Positions 28,738 to 37,376 of a stretch of DNA of 64,000 bases are shown piece after piece (position 1 is the stretch's first letter; each line of letters opens with the position of its first letter). A model generated the notes under the pieces. The model saw only the letters and a list, made by a program, of their open reading frames with translations. It ran no database searches and was not told the DNA's origin. Source of the stretch: Roseomonas indoligenes (GTDB lineage: Bacteria > Pseudomonadota > Alphaproteobacteria > Acetobacterales > Acetobacteraceae); contig NZ_JAGIZA010000007.1 in the NCBI RefSeq assembly GCF_017813365.1, positions 169,038 to 233,037 of the forward strand, in the 5' to 3' direction. A program made the translations under genes and the position numbers.

Positions 28738-28767
28738 GGGGAGGGGAGAGGGAATTCTCCCCTCCCC
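28738..28767. terminator. 12-bp GAATTC-centred hairpin after the MBL gene
   Basis: GGGGAGGGGAGA (28738-28749) and TCTCCCCTCCCC (28756-28767) are perfectly complementary around a GGGAAT loop. No U-run. Third member of the family seen at 10790 and 23136. Confidence 0.7.
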
Positions 28768-28859
28768 TGGATCCCAACCCCGCACCGCTTTCTGGGGTGC
28801 CGGGTTCGACCTTGAGCGGACCTTGACCGCTGTCTTTCCGGCATGGGTTGATCGGCACC

Positions 28860-29336
28860 ATGGAACCGCTCGCCGACCCTGCTGCACGCGCCCGCTCCCC
28901 CGGTTCCGGCCAGCCTCCTGAGGGCGGGTTCTCAGCCCTGACCCCGGAGCTGGCGGTCCGAGACCTCGATGCGAGCCTGCGGTTCTGGTGCGACCTTCTC
29001 GGTTTCGCGGTGGCCTATGATCGACCAGCCGCACGCTTCGCCTACCTCGCACGAGGCGGCGCACAGATCATGCTGTGCCAACGTAATGGCCGCTGGGACA
29101 CGGGTGTGATGGAACGCCCCTACGGACGTGGGGTGAACTTCCAGATCATGGTCGATCGATTGGCGCCGATTTTAACTGCGCTCGATGCTGCCCGGTGGCC
29201 TCTTTTCGAGGAGCCGAGCGAGGCTTGGTATCGAACTGGACCGGTGGAAGGCGGCCAGCGGGAATGCCTTGTCCAAGACCCGGATGGGTATCTCGTGCGC
29301 CTTGCCGAGAACCTTGGGCAGCGGCAACCGGAGTAA
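28860..29336 (+). CDS. VOC-superfamily (glyoxalase/bleomycin-resistance) protein
   Basis: 158 residues. One VOC domain: ALTPELAVRDLDASLRFWCDLLGFAVAYDRP opens the first beta-alpha-beta-beta-beta unit, and CLVQDPDGYLVRLAENLG closes the second with the metal-ligand Glu. The LMLCQRNGRW-like strand is as in bleomycin resistance proteins, which bind the drug without catalysis; a real resistance role is not implied. An upstream TTG at 28848 is an alternative start. Codon use is balanced and G+C visibly lower than in adjacent genes, hinting at separate origin. Confidence 0.8.
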   Translation: MEPLADPAARARSPGSGQPPEGGFSALTPELAVRDLDASLRFWCDLLGFAVAYDRPAARFAYLARGGAQIMLCQRNGRWDTGVMERPYGRGVNFQIMVDRLAPILTALDAARWPLFEEPSEAWYRTGPVEGGQRECLVQDPDGYLVRLAENLGQRQPE

Positions 29337-29441
29337 CGTCTCCTTCCCACCGGGAGTGGCGGTTGACCCTGCCCGCGACAATGATTGCTGGTCAGGTCCG
29401 GAACACCCTCTGGGTCGGATCAGGAAGCCTGCGGGCCCGCC

Positions 29442-30554
29442 TCACGGCCCCGGGCCGCTTCCTTCCGCGGGACCTGGCCAGACCAGGGCGGGGAGCCGGG
29501 CGACGGGGATGCGGGCGACGGCGAGGCCCTGGCGTTCGAGGGTGAGCGGGACCTCGATCTGGGGGGGCTCGCCCTCCGCGGGGGGGCGGGCGAGGGCGGT
29601 GACGACGCGGCGGGCCAGGGCGGCGTTGCGGGGGGTGACGAGGCCGGCGGTGGCGAGGGCGTCCAGCACCGCTTCCGCGCCGGTGAGCTTCAGGGTGCCG
29701 GCGCCCATGGGCTGGAGGGCGTCGTCGAGCGCGAGGGTGGCGGTGGCCTCGGCGGTGGCGGGGCCGAGGCGAAGCTGGAACTGGCGGAGTTCGAGGGTGC
29801 CGCCGGCATCGCGCCAGGTGGCGGCGCGGTTGGAGGGGTTGCGGCCGCCGGGGAGGGGGCCGGTGAGGGCGGCGTTGATCCGCACGTCCTGGAGCTGGCG
29901 GCCGAGGGGGGTGGCGGTGGGGAGGGTGACGTTCTCCGCCTCGCCTTCCAGGCTGATGGCCGGTTCGCCCTCGATGGCGGTCATGCGGCTGTCGAGGTTG
30001 AGGCGGGCGGCGCCGACCTCGACCCCGCCGGCGGCCGTGCCGATGCGGAGGCGGCTGGCCTCGAACTCGCCGCCGCGAGGGAGGACGTTGGCCTGGAGGG
30101 GAACCCTGGCGATGAGGCGGTCCGCGGCGAAGGGGATTTCGGCGGTGCCGAGGCGCAGGCGCTGGGGGCCGCCGGCGGCGATGCGGAGCTCCCCGGGGCG
30201 GTGCATGGCGACGCGGAGGGTGACGACGGGGGCGGACCAGTCCAGGCCGCCGGGGAGGGTGGCGTTGCCGCCGGTGAGGCGGAATTCGCGCAGGCGGAGC
30301 GTGGCGGAGAAGGGCCAGCCGCTGCGGGCGGCGGGGGCGTGTTCCACCCGCCAGCCACCGGCGCGGCGGGCGGCTTCCCAGGCGTCGTAGCCGGCCTGCA
30401 GGCGGTTCGCCATGGCGTGCCAGAGGAGGGTGTGGGCCACCGCCAGCAGCACGAGGAGCAGGGCGGCGAGGAGGAGCAGGCGGCGCGGGCGCAGCCAGGG
30501 GCGGGGCGTGGGGCTGGCCGGAGTGGAGGTGGGGGGCGTGCGGGGGTCGCTCAC
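29442..30554 (-). CDS. DUF2125 domain protein, membrane-anchored
   Basis: 370 residues. A Pro/Thr-rich cytoplasmic start, one transmembrane helix (LLLLAALLLVLLAVAHTLLWHAM, about 30-50), then a long periplasmic beta-rich region with the DUF2125 opening LQAGYDAWEAARRAGGWRVEH and repeated amphipathic strands (LRLREFRLTGG, VTLRVAMHRPGEL). The family is alphaproteobacterial and of unknown function; its repeated-strand architecture is reminiscent of AsmA-like envelope proteins (my inference). Divergent from chaC with about 110 bp between. Confidence 0.78.
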   Translation of the reverse strand: MSDPRTPPTSTPASPTPRPWLRPRRLLLLAALLLVLLAVAHTLLWHAMANRLQAGYDAWEAARRAGGWRVEHAPAARSGWPFSATLRLREFRLTGGNATLPGGLDWSAPVVTLRVAMHRPGELRIAAGGPQRLRLGTAEIPFAADRLIARVPLQANVLPRGGEFEASRLRIGTAAGGVEVGAARLNLDSRMTAIEGEPAISLEGEAENVTLPTATPLGRQLQDVRINAALTGPLPGGRNPSNRAATWRDAGGTLELRQFQLRLGPATAEATATLALDDALQPMGAGTLKLTGAEAVLDALATAGLVTPRNAALARRVVTALARPPAEGEPPQIEVPLTLERQGLAVARIPVARLPALVWPGPAEGSGPGP

Positions 30555-30667
30555 GGGGTGGGATATGGCCCGGGGCAGGGGGGCTTGCCCAGCCCATGCC
30601 GGGGCGAGGTGAATCGGGGGCGGGGTGATTCGGGGGCGGGCTGCCCCTATCTTGCAGGGCCAGGACC

Positions 30668-31267
30668 ATGACCGACGCTTCGCTCGACCCCACCGCCCTT
30701 GATCCCGCTGCCCTCGATCCCGCGCCGATGCTGGACCCGGACGGTTCCCTGTACGTGTTCGGCTACGGGTCGCTGATCTGGAAGCCGGGTTTCACGTTCG
30801 ATTCGGCGCATCCGGCGCTGCTGCGGGGGTTTCATAGGCGGTTCTGCATCTGGTCCCGCAGCTATCGCGGCACGCCGGAGAGGCCAGGGCTGGTGCTGGG
30901 GCTGGACCGGGGCGGATCCTGCAGGGGGCTGGTGTTCCGGGTGGCGGGGGCGCGCGCGGCGGAGGTGCTGGCCTATCTGAACGAGCGGGAGATGTCGGGC
31001 GATGTGTATCACCGGCGGCTGCTGCCGGTGCGGCTGCTGGACGGGGCCGGGGTGCGGCGGGCGGTGACCTTCGTGGCGGATCGGCGGGCGGGATCCTATT
31101 GCGGGGCGCTGGAGCCGGATGCGGCGGCGGCCGCGATCGCGCGCGGGCACGGGGTGATGGGGCCGAACCGGGACTACCTGCTCAACACTGTGGCGCATCT
31201 GCGGGAGCTGGGCGTGCGGGATGCGGGGCTGGACCGTATCGCGGCGTTGCTGGAGCCGGTGGGGTGA
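30668..31267 (+). CDS. ChaC-type gamma-glutamylcyclotransferase
   Basis: 199 residues. The nucleotide-like binding motif GYGSLIW at 32-38, the WSRSYRGTPERPGLVLGL block, catalytic Glu region YLNERE near 107, and GPNRDYLLNTV towards the C-terminus are ChaC hallmarks. ChaC enzymes split glutathione into 5-oxoproline and Cys-Gly in the cytosol. A fused 5-oxoprolinase that could consume the 5-oxoproline is encoded at 23218-26859. The first 25 residues are repetitive Asp-Pro/Ala-Leu units that look like a variable extension. Confidence 0.9.
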   Translation: MTDASLDPTALDPAALDPAPMLDPDGSLYVFGYGSLIWKPGFTFDSAHPALLRGFHRRFCIWSRSYRGTPERPGLVLGLDRGGSCRGLVFRVAGARAAEVLAYLNEREMSGDVYHRRLLPVRLLDGAGVRRAVTFVADRRAGSYCGALEPDAAAAAIARGHGVMGPNRDYLLNTVAHLRELGVRDAGLDRIAALLEPVG

Positions 31268-31333
31268 TGTCTGCGGCGCTGCCCGCGAGCCCTGTTGTCG
31301 GCCGGCATCGTGGATCGGCGTGCAGGATGTCTA

Positions 31334-32057
31334 GAGCATGATCCGAGCATTCGGATTCGAATATTCTTGCCCGACGCGGCGACGGTCTGATTCACGCAGG
31401 GGAATGGTAAGGAGGCCAGCATGGATGGGCCGGGCCTTATCGGAGGATCTTCGCAGCCGCGTCGTTGGGGCAGTGGAGGGCGGACTTTCGCGCCGCGCGG
31501 CCGCTGAGCGGTTCGGGGTCGGAGCGCCTGGTCCTCATCGACGGTTCAAAGCACTGCTTTGAACGGCGCGTCGACCAAGATGGCCCGTCTGCGCGGACGG
31601 GCCAGACGTGGCCAGCGCTGTCGCGCCCGATCCCGTACGGCCACTGAAAGACGACCACCTTCACCGGCGCCCTGCGGCTGTCGGGCATGACCACCGCACC
31701 CATGGTGCTCGACGGGCCGATGAACCGGAGCGCCTTCGCCGCCTGCATCGACCAGGTGCTGGTGCCGACACTCCGGCCAGGTGACATCGTCATCATGGAC
31801 AACTACCCGCCCATAAGGGCCAGCACACCCGCGCCGCCATCGAGGCCACGTGCGCCACCTGCCGCCCTACTCGCCCGACTTCAACCCCATCGAGAACGCC
31901 TTCGCCAAGCTCAAGGCCATCATCCGCAAAGCCGCCGCCCGCAGCCTTGACGACCTCTGGACCGTCATCGGGACCGCGCTCCCCCGGTTTACCCCAGCCG
32001 AGCGTGCCAACCTCTTCACACCAGCAGGCTATGAGCCGGAATGAAGAGAAGCTGCTC
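31334..32057 (+). mobile_element. Decayed IS630-family element with TA target duplication
   Basis: Ends are GAGCA (31334-31338) and TGCTC (32053-32057), immediately flanked by TA on each side (31332-31333 and 32058-32059), the target site rule of the IS630/Tc1 group. About 724 bp remains where active copies are about 1.1 kb, so internal sequence has been lost. It lies between chaC and the 3' end of tadD, ending eight bases before the tadD stop. A perfect 10-bp inverted repeat GTTCAAAGCA-c-TGCTTTGAAC at 31544-31564 lies near the internal deletion. Confidence 0.8.
31425..32044 (+). pseudogene. IS630-type transposase, frameshifted and internally deleted
   Basis: ATG at 31425 with AAGGAGG upstream starts GRALSEDLRSRVVGAVEG, the HTH of IS630 transposases, which runs out near 31520. 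The coding trace then changes frame: TKMARLRGRARRGQRCRARS (near 31575-31634) in one frame; KTTTFTGALRL, PMVLDGPMN and DQVLVPTLRPGDIVIMDN in a second; HLPPYSPDFNPIENAFAKLK with the terminal GYEPE in a third. A stop replaces the usual Trp before KTTTF. The first catalytic Asp region is missing. Not functional. Confidence 0.85.
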
Positions 32058-32064
32058 TAGCACG

Positions 32065-32829
32065 TTACTCCTTGGCAAGATCTTGTACGCGGCTTCCCAG
32101 TGCGCGCAGCATTGCGTCCAGATCGCCACGTGTGGCCTGCTCGCCGATCAGGTCCCGCATAGCTTCCTGGTCCCCAAGTGCGGCGCGGGCGATTGCCAAG
32201 TTGGTCGCGACCCTAGGGGGTGCTCCTGGGCGCCGGGCCAGCGGCTCGAGAACAGAACGCGCGTCCTGGAATCGGCCAGCGAGGAGGAGCGATAAGCCCA
32301 AGTTGTTGGCGGGACCCAATGCCATGGGCGAGGTGGCGAGGGCCGCCCGGTAACTCGCCTGAGCCTCCTCATGCCGGCCGAGCATGTCGAGGGCCATGCC
32401 GCGGCCATCGAGAGCGGCTGCGTCGCTTGGCTTGCTTGCCAGCAGTCGGCCAAAGCTTTCCAGCGCCGCCTCTGGCGCTCCGTTCCGAATCTGCAAACGC
32501 CCGAGTTGATTGATGAGGTCTAAATTATCGGGATCTTGGGTCAGGGCACGGCTTAGTACTGCCTGAGCCTCCGAATAGCTGCCAATGCGCGAAAGGGCTC
32601 CCGCTAGACGCGCCTGCACCACTGGATTGCGTGGCTCGGCCTCGGCCGCAGCCATATAGAGCGAAAGTGCGAGGTCATCCTGGCCGGAAGCCTCGGCTGC
32701 TGCGGCGGCCCGAAGCCGAGATGCACCGTCCGGATCCCGCAGCCCACGAGACACATCGCCCGGCCCCGCGCAGGCAGCAAGGATGAGCGACACGAACAGC
32801 CCCCCGCAAACGGGGTACGGAAGCCTCAC
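32065..32829 (-). CDS. tadD: TadD, TPR lipoprotein of the Flp pilus system
   Basis: 254 residues. Lipoprotein signal with lipobox ILAACAG (Cys about 20). Then at least four TPR units (for example ARLAGALSRIGSYSEAQAVLSRAL, LINQLGRLQIRNGAPEAALESF and MALDMLGRHEEAQASYRAAL). TadD assists secretin assembly at the outer membrane. Last gene of the minus-strand pilus operon; its start overlaps the tadC stop by four bases. The IS630 remnant abuts its 3' end. Confidence 0.9.
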   Translation of the reverse strand: MRLPYPVCGGLFVSLILAACAGPGDVSRGLRDPDGASRLRAAAAAEASGQDDLALSLYMAAAEAEPRNPVVQARLAGALSRIGSYSEAQAVLSRALTQDPDNLDLINQLGRLQIRNGAPEAALESFGRLLASKPSDAAALDGRGMALDMLGRHEEAQASYRAALATSPMALGPANNLGLSLLLAGRFQDARSVLEPLARRPGAPPRVATNLAIARAALGDQEAMRDLIGEQATRGDLDAMLRALGSRVQDLAKE

Positions 32830-33779
32830 TGACCTGTGCCGAAGGAACGTCCCATCTCGATGATGCTAGGGCCGATCAGCGCGATGAACAAGGCAGGCAG
32901 AATGAAGAGGATCAGGGGCCCGACGAGCAGGGCCGGCAGGCGGATGGCCTTCTCCTCGATCCGCAGCATGCGTTCCTGCCGCATCTCGGCGGCGAGGATT
33001 CGCAGCGCCTGGGCCAGCGGCGTCCCGTAGCGCAGCGTCTGCGCGAGCGTGGTGGCCAAGCGCTTGAATCCCTCCACGTCGGTCCGCTCGCCCAAGCGTT
33101 CCAAGGCGGCTTGGCGGTCAGGCATCATCCGCATCTCTTGGACGAGCACGTTCATTTCGATCGCAATGGCGCGGTTCGTGCCCGCCATCTCCCGCGCCAC
33201 GCGCTCGATTGCCGTCTCCAGCCCTAACCCGGCCTCGGCCGCCACGACCATCAGGTCCATGGCGTCGGGAAGGCCGCGGCGCAGGCTTTCCTGAAACGGC
33301 TTACGAAGCCGGGACATGATGATGTTGGGCACGTAGATCGCAACCGCGATTCCTGCGAAGACCGAGAGGCCGATCCGCATGCCATCGAGCGCGAGGAAGA
33401 GAGCCAGGGCCAAGCCGCCAAGGGGGGCCACGACGATCAAGACGGCCTTCATGCCCAGGAAGATCGGCACGGCCTGGTTCGCATCCAGCCCCGCGGCTGC
33501 GACGGCGCGCTGGAACTCCTTCATCTCCTTTTCCGAGACGAGCGCGCTCTCGTGCATCCGGTTCCCGAGGCGACGGAAAAGCTGCCAGGGCGAGGCGCGC
33601 GGCGTGGTCCGCACCTGCCGGGCACGTCCCTCGCCCGACGACAGCACGGACCGGAGCCGCCGGGAAAGGTCCCGCTCCTCCGCGGAGCGGGCGAGCAGGA
33701 CCGCCGCCGTGAGCGCGAGTCCCATGGCGCCCGCTACGGCGAAGAGGCTCATCAGCCAGCCGAGAGGAACGGTCGGCAT
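32826..33779 (-). CDS. tadC: TadC, inner-membrane platform protein of the Flp pilus
   Basis: 317 residues; type II secretion F-domain in the C-terminal half (GLPDAMDLMVVAAEAGLGLETAIERVAREM, then TLAQTLRYGTPLAQALR), with membrane helices at the N-terminus, mid-region and C-terminus (LLVGPLILFILPALFIALIGP). Works with TadB as the base that transmits ATPase motion to pilin assembly. The start at 33779 (MPTVPLGW) overlaps the tadB stop by one base; a Met 14 codons later is possible. Confidence 0.92.
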   Translation of the reverse strand: MPTVPLGWLMSLFAVAGAMGLALTAAVLLARSAEERDLSRRLRSVLSSGEGRARQVRTTPRASPWQLFRRLGNRMHESALVSEKEMKEFQRAVAAAGLDANQAVPIFLGMKAVLIVVAPLGGLALALFLALDGMRIGLSVFAGIAVAIYVPNIIMSRLRKPFQESLRRGLPDAMDLMVVAAEAGLGLETAIERVAREMAGTNRAIAIEMNVLVQEMRMMPDRQAALERLGERTDVEGFKRLATTLAQTLRYGTPLAQALRILAAEMRQERMLRIEEKAIRLPALLVGPLILFILPALFIALIGPSIIEMGRSFGTGQ

Positions 33780-34735
33780 CAGTCCCGCCCGGCCTGCCGG
33801 ATCAGGTGCCGGATGGTGAAGAGCCCGAGCAGCATGAGCCCAAAGCCGATCAGCGCGAGACGCTGGCCCGTCGGGTTCTCGATGAAGGTGCGGAGGTAGA
33901 AGGGTTGGATGAAAGACATGCCAGCCGCGGCGAGGAAGGGCAGGACGAACAGCATCCCCGCCTGCATCCGCCCCTCGGCGGCCAGGGCCTTGGCACGCTT
34001 GGCCATGGCCACGCGCTTGCGCACCATGTCCGCCAGTGTCTCCAGCGTTTCCGCCAGGCTGCCTCCGGTCTGGGCCTGCAGGCCGAGGGTGACGGCCAGG
34101 AAGGAAAACTCGGTGAGACCGGTCCGTGCATAGACCCGCATCAGCGCGGCATCGACGGGGCGACCGATCGCAACCTCGCCCACCACGCGCGTGAACTCCT
34201 CGCGGATGGGAGAGGCGCCCCCCTGGGCAATGCCGCGCATGGCCTCCGCCAGGGGCAGGCCCGCGCGGATGGCGCGCAGCATGAGGCCCAGCGCGTCCGG
34301 TAGCTGCTGGATGACGGCATCCTGATACCGGCCCTTCTGCCATTTGAAGAGGGCGCGCGCGAGCAGGACCGTGCAGAGCATGCCGGCGACGAAGGCCAGC
34401 GGCGTTCCGAGCATTCCGGAGAGGCGCCAGGTTGCAAATAGGCCCCCGGTCGCCGAAATGGCTGCGACCAGCGGCCAGGGGATGACCTCGGCCTCGGTCA
34501 GATCGGGATCGAAGCTGACGAGGCGGAGCAGGCGGAGCTGGAGCGGGCTGCGCTCGGTCTCGTGCATGCGGATGCTGGGCGCCGGCACGGCCAGGGCAAC
34601 CGGCGCAGCGCCCGCCACTTCAAGGACGCGCTCGCGCAGCCGGCGCGCCCGGCGCGCCTCGACCAGGGCCAGGATGCCAAGCAGAAGGGCGGCCAGGAGA
34701 ATTCCGGTCACGAGAAGGAGCGGGGCGTGGCGCAC
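33779..34735 (-). CDS. tadB: TadB, inner-membrane platform protein of the Flp pilus
   Basis: 318 residues. One N-terminal helix (LLVTGILLAALLLGILALVEA), then the F-domain QLPDALGLMLRAIRAGLPLAEAMRGIAQ and LQAQTGGSLAETLETLADMVR, and C-terminal helices. The same GxxG-S-L-E-LE motif as other TadB/GspF proteins. Starts two bases after the cpaF stop. Confidence 0.93.
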   Translation of the reverse strand: MRHAPLLLVTGILLAALLLGILALVEARRARRLRERVLEVAGAAPVALAVPAPSIRMHETERSPLQLRLLRLVSFDPDLTEAEVIPWPLVAAISATGGLFATWRLSGMLGTPLAFVAGMLCTVLLARALFKWQKGRYQDAVIQQLPDALGLMLRAIRAGLPLAEAMRGIAQGGASPIREEFTRVVGEVAIGRPVDAALMRVYARTGLTEFSFLAVTLGLQAQTGGSLAETLETLADMVRKRVAMAKRAKALAAEGRMQAGMLFVLPFLAAAGMSFIQPFYLRTFIENPTGQRLALIGFGLMLLGLFTIRHLIRQAGRD

Positions 34736-34737
34736 CC

Positions 34738-36087
34738 TCAGCCCTCCCGCACGGCGCGCATCCAGGCCTCGCCCAGCCCGAAATACTCCAGGCGATCATA
34801 GAATCCCGGCCGCATGCCCGGGCTGGTCCAGCGCCCGCGAATGCGGCCGTCGGTGCCCTCGCCCTCGTACTCGAAGGTGAAGACCTCGTTCATCGTGATG
34901 ATGTCGCCCTCGAGGCCCGCCACTTCCGAGACCTGGGAGACACGGCGGCCGCCGTCCCGCATGCGCTCCACCTGCACGATCAGGTCCACGGCGCTCGCGA
35001 TCTGTGTGCGGATCGCGCGGCTGGGCAGGCTCGTCTGGCCCATCTGCACCATGTTCTCGATGCGGGTTACCGCGTCCCGCGTCGTGTTCGCGTGGACGGT
35101 GCAGTAGGATCCGTCATGGCCCGTGTTCATGGCCTGCAGCATGTCGAAGGCCTCGGCGCCGCGCACCTCGCCCACGATGATCCGGTCCGGTCGCATCCGC
35201 AGGGCGTTCTTGACCAGGTCGCGCTGATTGATTTCGCCTTTGCCCTCCAGGTTCGCCGGGCGTGTCTCCAGCCGCACGACATGGGGCTGCTGCAGCTGAA
35301 GCTCGGCCGCATCCTCGATCGTCACGATGCGCTCGCCGTGGTCCACGAGGCGGCTCATCGCGTTCATCATCGTGGTCTTGCCCGAGCCGGTGCCGCCGGA
35401 GATCACCACGTTCAGCCGGGACCGTGCGGCAATCTCCAATACCAGCGCGACACCCGGCGACATGGAGCCGCCGGCCGCCAGTTCCCGCAGGTCGGCCTTG
35501 CGCTTGGCGAACTTGCGGATGGAAATGCAGGCGCCGTCGATGGCGAGCGGGGGGAAGACCACGTTGACGCGGCTGCCATCGGTCAAGCGGCAATCGACCA
35601 GCGGGCTGGACTCGTCCACGCGCCGCCCGACGGTCGCGGCCATTTTCTGAGCGATGGCGTTCAGCTGCGCCATGCTCTGAAACTTCACGTCCGTCATGTG
35701 GACCTTGCCGCGGACCTCCACGAAGACGCGGTTCGGCCCGTTCACCATGATGTCGCTGATGCTATCATCCTGCAGCAGCGGCTCCAGCGGGCCGTAGCCC
35801 ACCATGTCGTGAGTCAGCTCCTCGGCGATCTGCAGCTCGTCCCGGCCGGAAATCTCCACCCGCTCCCGGTCCGCGACGTCGTGCACGAGGGCTCGCAGCT
35901 GGGCCTGCAAGGCGGGGCCGGCCAGCCGCCCGGCGACGACGGGATCGATCTGCTCCATAACCTGGGCGCGCAACCGGCTGAGCGCGGCCTCCGTGACCCT
36001 GGAGGCGGCCGGCGTCGGGGAAGGACCGGCCGGCGCCGGCGCCGTCGCTGGCTGGAGGATCTCAGATCGTCGTCCGAAAGTTCCCAT
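34738..36087 (-). CDS. cpaF: CpaF/TadA, secretion ATPase of the Flp pilus
   Basis: 449 residues, GspE/VirB11-like. [15 protein letters not shown] of the N-terminal domain, Walker [10 protein letters not shown] near 227, Asp box/Walker [30 protein letters not shown], and the His box [10 protein letters not shown]. It hydrolyses ATP on the cytoplasmic face to drive extension (and possibly retraction) of the Flp fibre. It lies 26 bp after cpaE. The N-terminus is Pro/Ala-rich and variable. Confidence 0.96.
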   Translation of the reverse strand: MGTFGRRSEILQPATAPAPAGPSPTPAASRVTEAALSRLRAQVMEQIDPVVAGRLAGPALQAQLRALVHDVADRERVEISGRDELQIAEELTHDMVGYGPLEPLLQDDSISDIMVNGPNRVFVEVRGKVHMTDVKFQSMAQLNAIAQKMAATVGRRVDESSPLVDCRLTDGSRVNVVFPPLAIDGACISIRKFAKRKADLRELAAGGSMSPGVALVLEIAARSRLNVVISGGTGSGKTTMMNAMSRLVDHGERIVTIEDAAELQLQQPHVVRLETRPANLEGKGEINQRDLVKNALRMRPDRIIVGEVRGAEAFDMLQAMNTGHDGSYCTVHANTTRDAVTRIENMVQMGQTSLPSRAIRTQIASAVDLIVQVERMRDGGRRVSQVSEVAGLEGDIITMNEVFTFEYEGEGTDGRIRGRWTSPGMRPGFYDRLEYFGLGEAWMRAVREG

Positions 36088-36113
36088 GGTCGCCTCTCAT
36101 GGAAGCCGGCCCG

Positions 36114-37376
36114 TCAGGCCGCGCGGCCGAATAGCCGGGCGAGGAGGGACGGGGGGCCAGCTTCGGTCTTCACCCCCGCGATCCGTCGCGTCACGGGCAG
36201 CAGGGCGCGGCGGAAGCCGGCACTCTCGGCGATGGCAGGACGGCCGAGATGGGCTGCACGGGGCACCTCGCGGGGCAGGTCGGGGATGACGAAGTCGGGC
36301 GGGGCGCCGAGGCCCTCCTCCACCAGCTTCGTCCGCAGCCCCCCGGGCAGGCCTTCCCGGTTCAGCACGGTCAGAACGGGGCTAGACCTGAGTCCTTCCA
36401 CGTATTTGCGCAGCATCAGCGTGTCGCGGATGCCGCTCATGTCGGGCGCTGTCACCACGATCCGGGTCTGCGCCATGGCGAGGGCGATGCTCTCGGCGAT
36501 GCCTGGCGGCGAATGCGTGTCCACGACGACGATGTTGAACCGGGCGGTCAGCATCGCCAGGAGGTGCTTGACGCCCTCCTCCGTGGGGTGCGGCGCTGAG
36601 TTCATCGGCTCCTCGGCGGCGACGAGGCGAACGCGGTCTCCGACAGGAATGGAGGAACGGTCGAGAAAGAGACTGTCCACCCGCTCCGGCTCCTCGAGCG
36701 CCACGCGCAGGCCAGTGCCGGAGCGCACGCCGAGCATGAGCCCGGTGTTGCCGGTGCGCAGGTGGAGGTCGAGCAGGGCGACGTGTCCGCGGCTCACCTC
36801 TGCCAGCTGGAGGGCGAGGTTCACGGCGATCGTCGTCGCGCCGCATCCCCCGCGCGCACCGGAGACGGTCACGACGGAGCCACCGCGCTCGCCGCCCCCC
36901 TGGCCGACCACGCCCGTAACGTGTGGCCCGAAGAAGTCGCCGACCGTCTCGCGCGTCAACGGCTTGTAGAGGTACTCGGCGATTCCGAGGTCGCGCGTGA
37001 GCCGACGGTAGAGGGTAAGGTTCGAACTTTCACCGATGACCAGGACCCGTACGTCGGGCGTGCAGACCTCCGCCAGTTCGCCCAGCGCGGCGAAGGGGTC
37101 TTCGATGCCGGTGACGTCCACGAGCAGGACATGAGGGGTTTCCTCATGCTCCAGCACCCGGGTTGCGGTCCGCACGTCGCCGCGCCGCACCTGCACGCCA
37201 GTCCCGAGGTTCACCAGCCCACCGCGCAGCGCCGCCTCGCTGTCCTCGTCCGTGACAAAGGCAAGGAAAGGAACGCGCGGGTCTCCGGTGGGCGCCGCGT
37301 AGCGGCCTTCCTCTGCGGGCGGCGCCGGGCGGCTCGCCTGCGGGGCTTCTCGCCTGGAGCTCCGTTCAACGAGCAT
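36114..37376 (-). CDS. cpaE: CpaE/TadZ, ParA/MinD-like pilus localisation protein
   Basis: 420 residues. An N-terminal atypical receiver-like domain (LLVDVTGIEDPFAALGELAE, VLVIGESSNL, DLGIAEYLYKPL), then a ParA-type ATPase domain with the deviant Walker motif SGARGGCGATTIAVNLA, where Ala takes the place of the usual Lys, as commonly seen in CpaE. Later blocks: VALLDLHLRTGN, FNIVVVDTHSPP. It positions the pilus machine. Start at 37376 (MLVERSSRRE) overlaps the cpaD-like gene by 11 bases; the frame extends upstream without homology. Confidence 0.92.
   Translation of the reverse strand: MLVERSSRREAPQASRPAPPAEEGRYAAPTGDPRVPFLAFVTDEDSEAALRGGLVNLGTGVQVRRGDVRTATRVLEHEETPHVLLVDVTGIEDPFAALGELAEVCTPDVRVLVIGESSNLTLYRRLTRDLGIAEYLYKPLTRETVGDFFGPHVTGVVGQGGGERGGSVVTVSGARGGCGATTIAVNLALQLAEVSRGHVALLDLHLRTGNTGLMLGVRSGTGLRVALEEPERVDSLFLDRSSIPVGDRVRLVAAEEPMNSAPHPTEEGVKHLLAMLTARFNIVVVDTHSPPGIAESIALAMAQTRIVVTAPDMSGIRDTLMLRKYVEGLRSSPVLTVLNREGLPGGLRTKLVEEGLGAPPDFVIPDLPREVPRAAHLGRPAIAESAGFRRALLPVTRRIAGVKTEAGPPSLLARLFGRAA

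Noticed and set aside
31267..32100. dif-like recombination site or replication terminus at the skew switch
   Set aside because: No sequence resembling a dif site was seen, and no xer or ter-associated gene is nearby; the switch is reported without this explanation.
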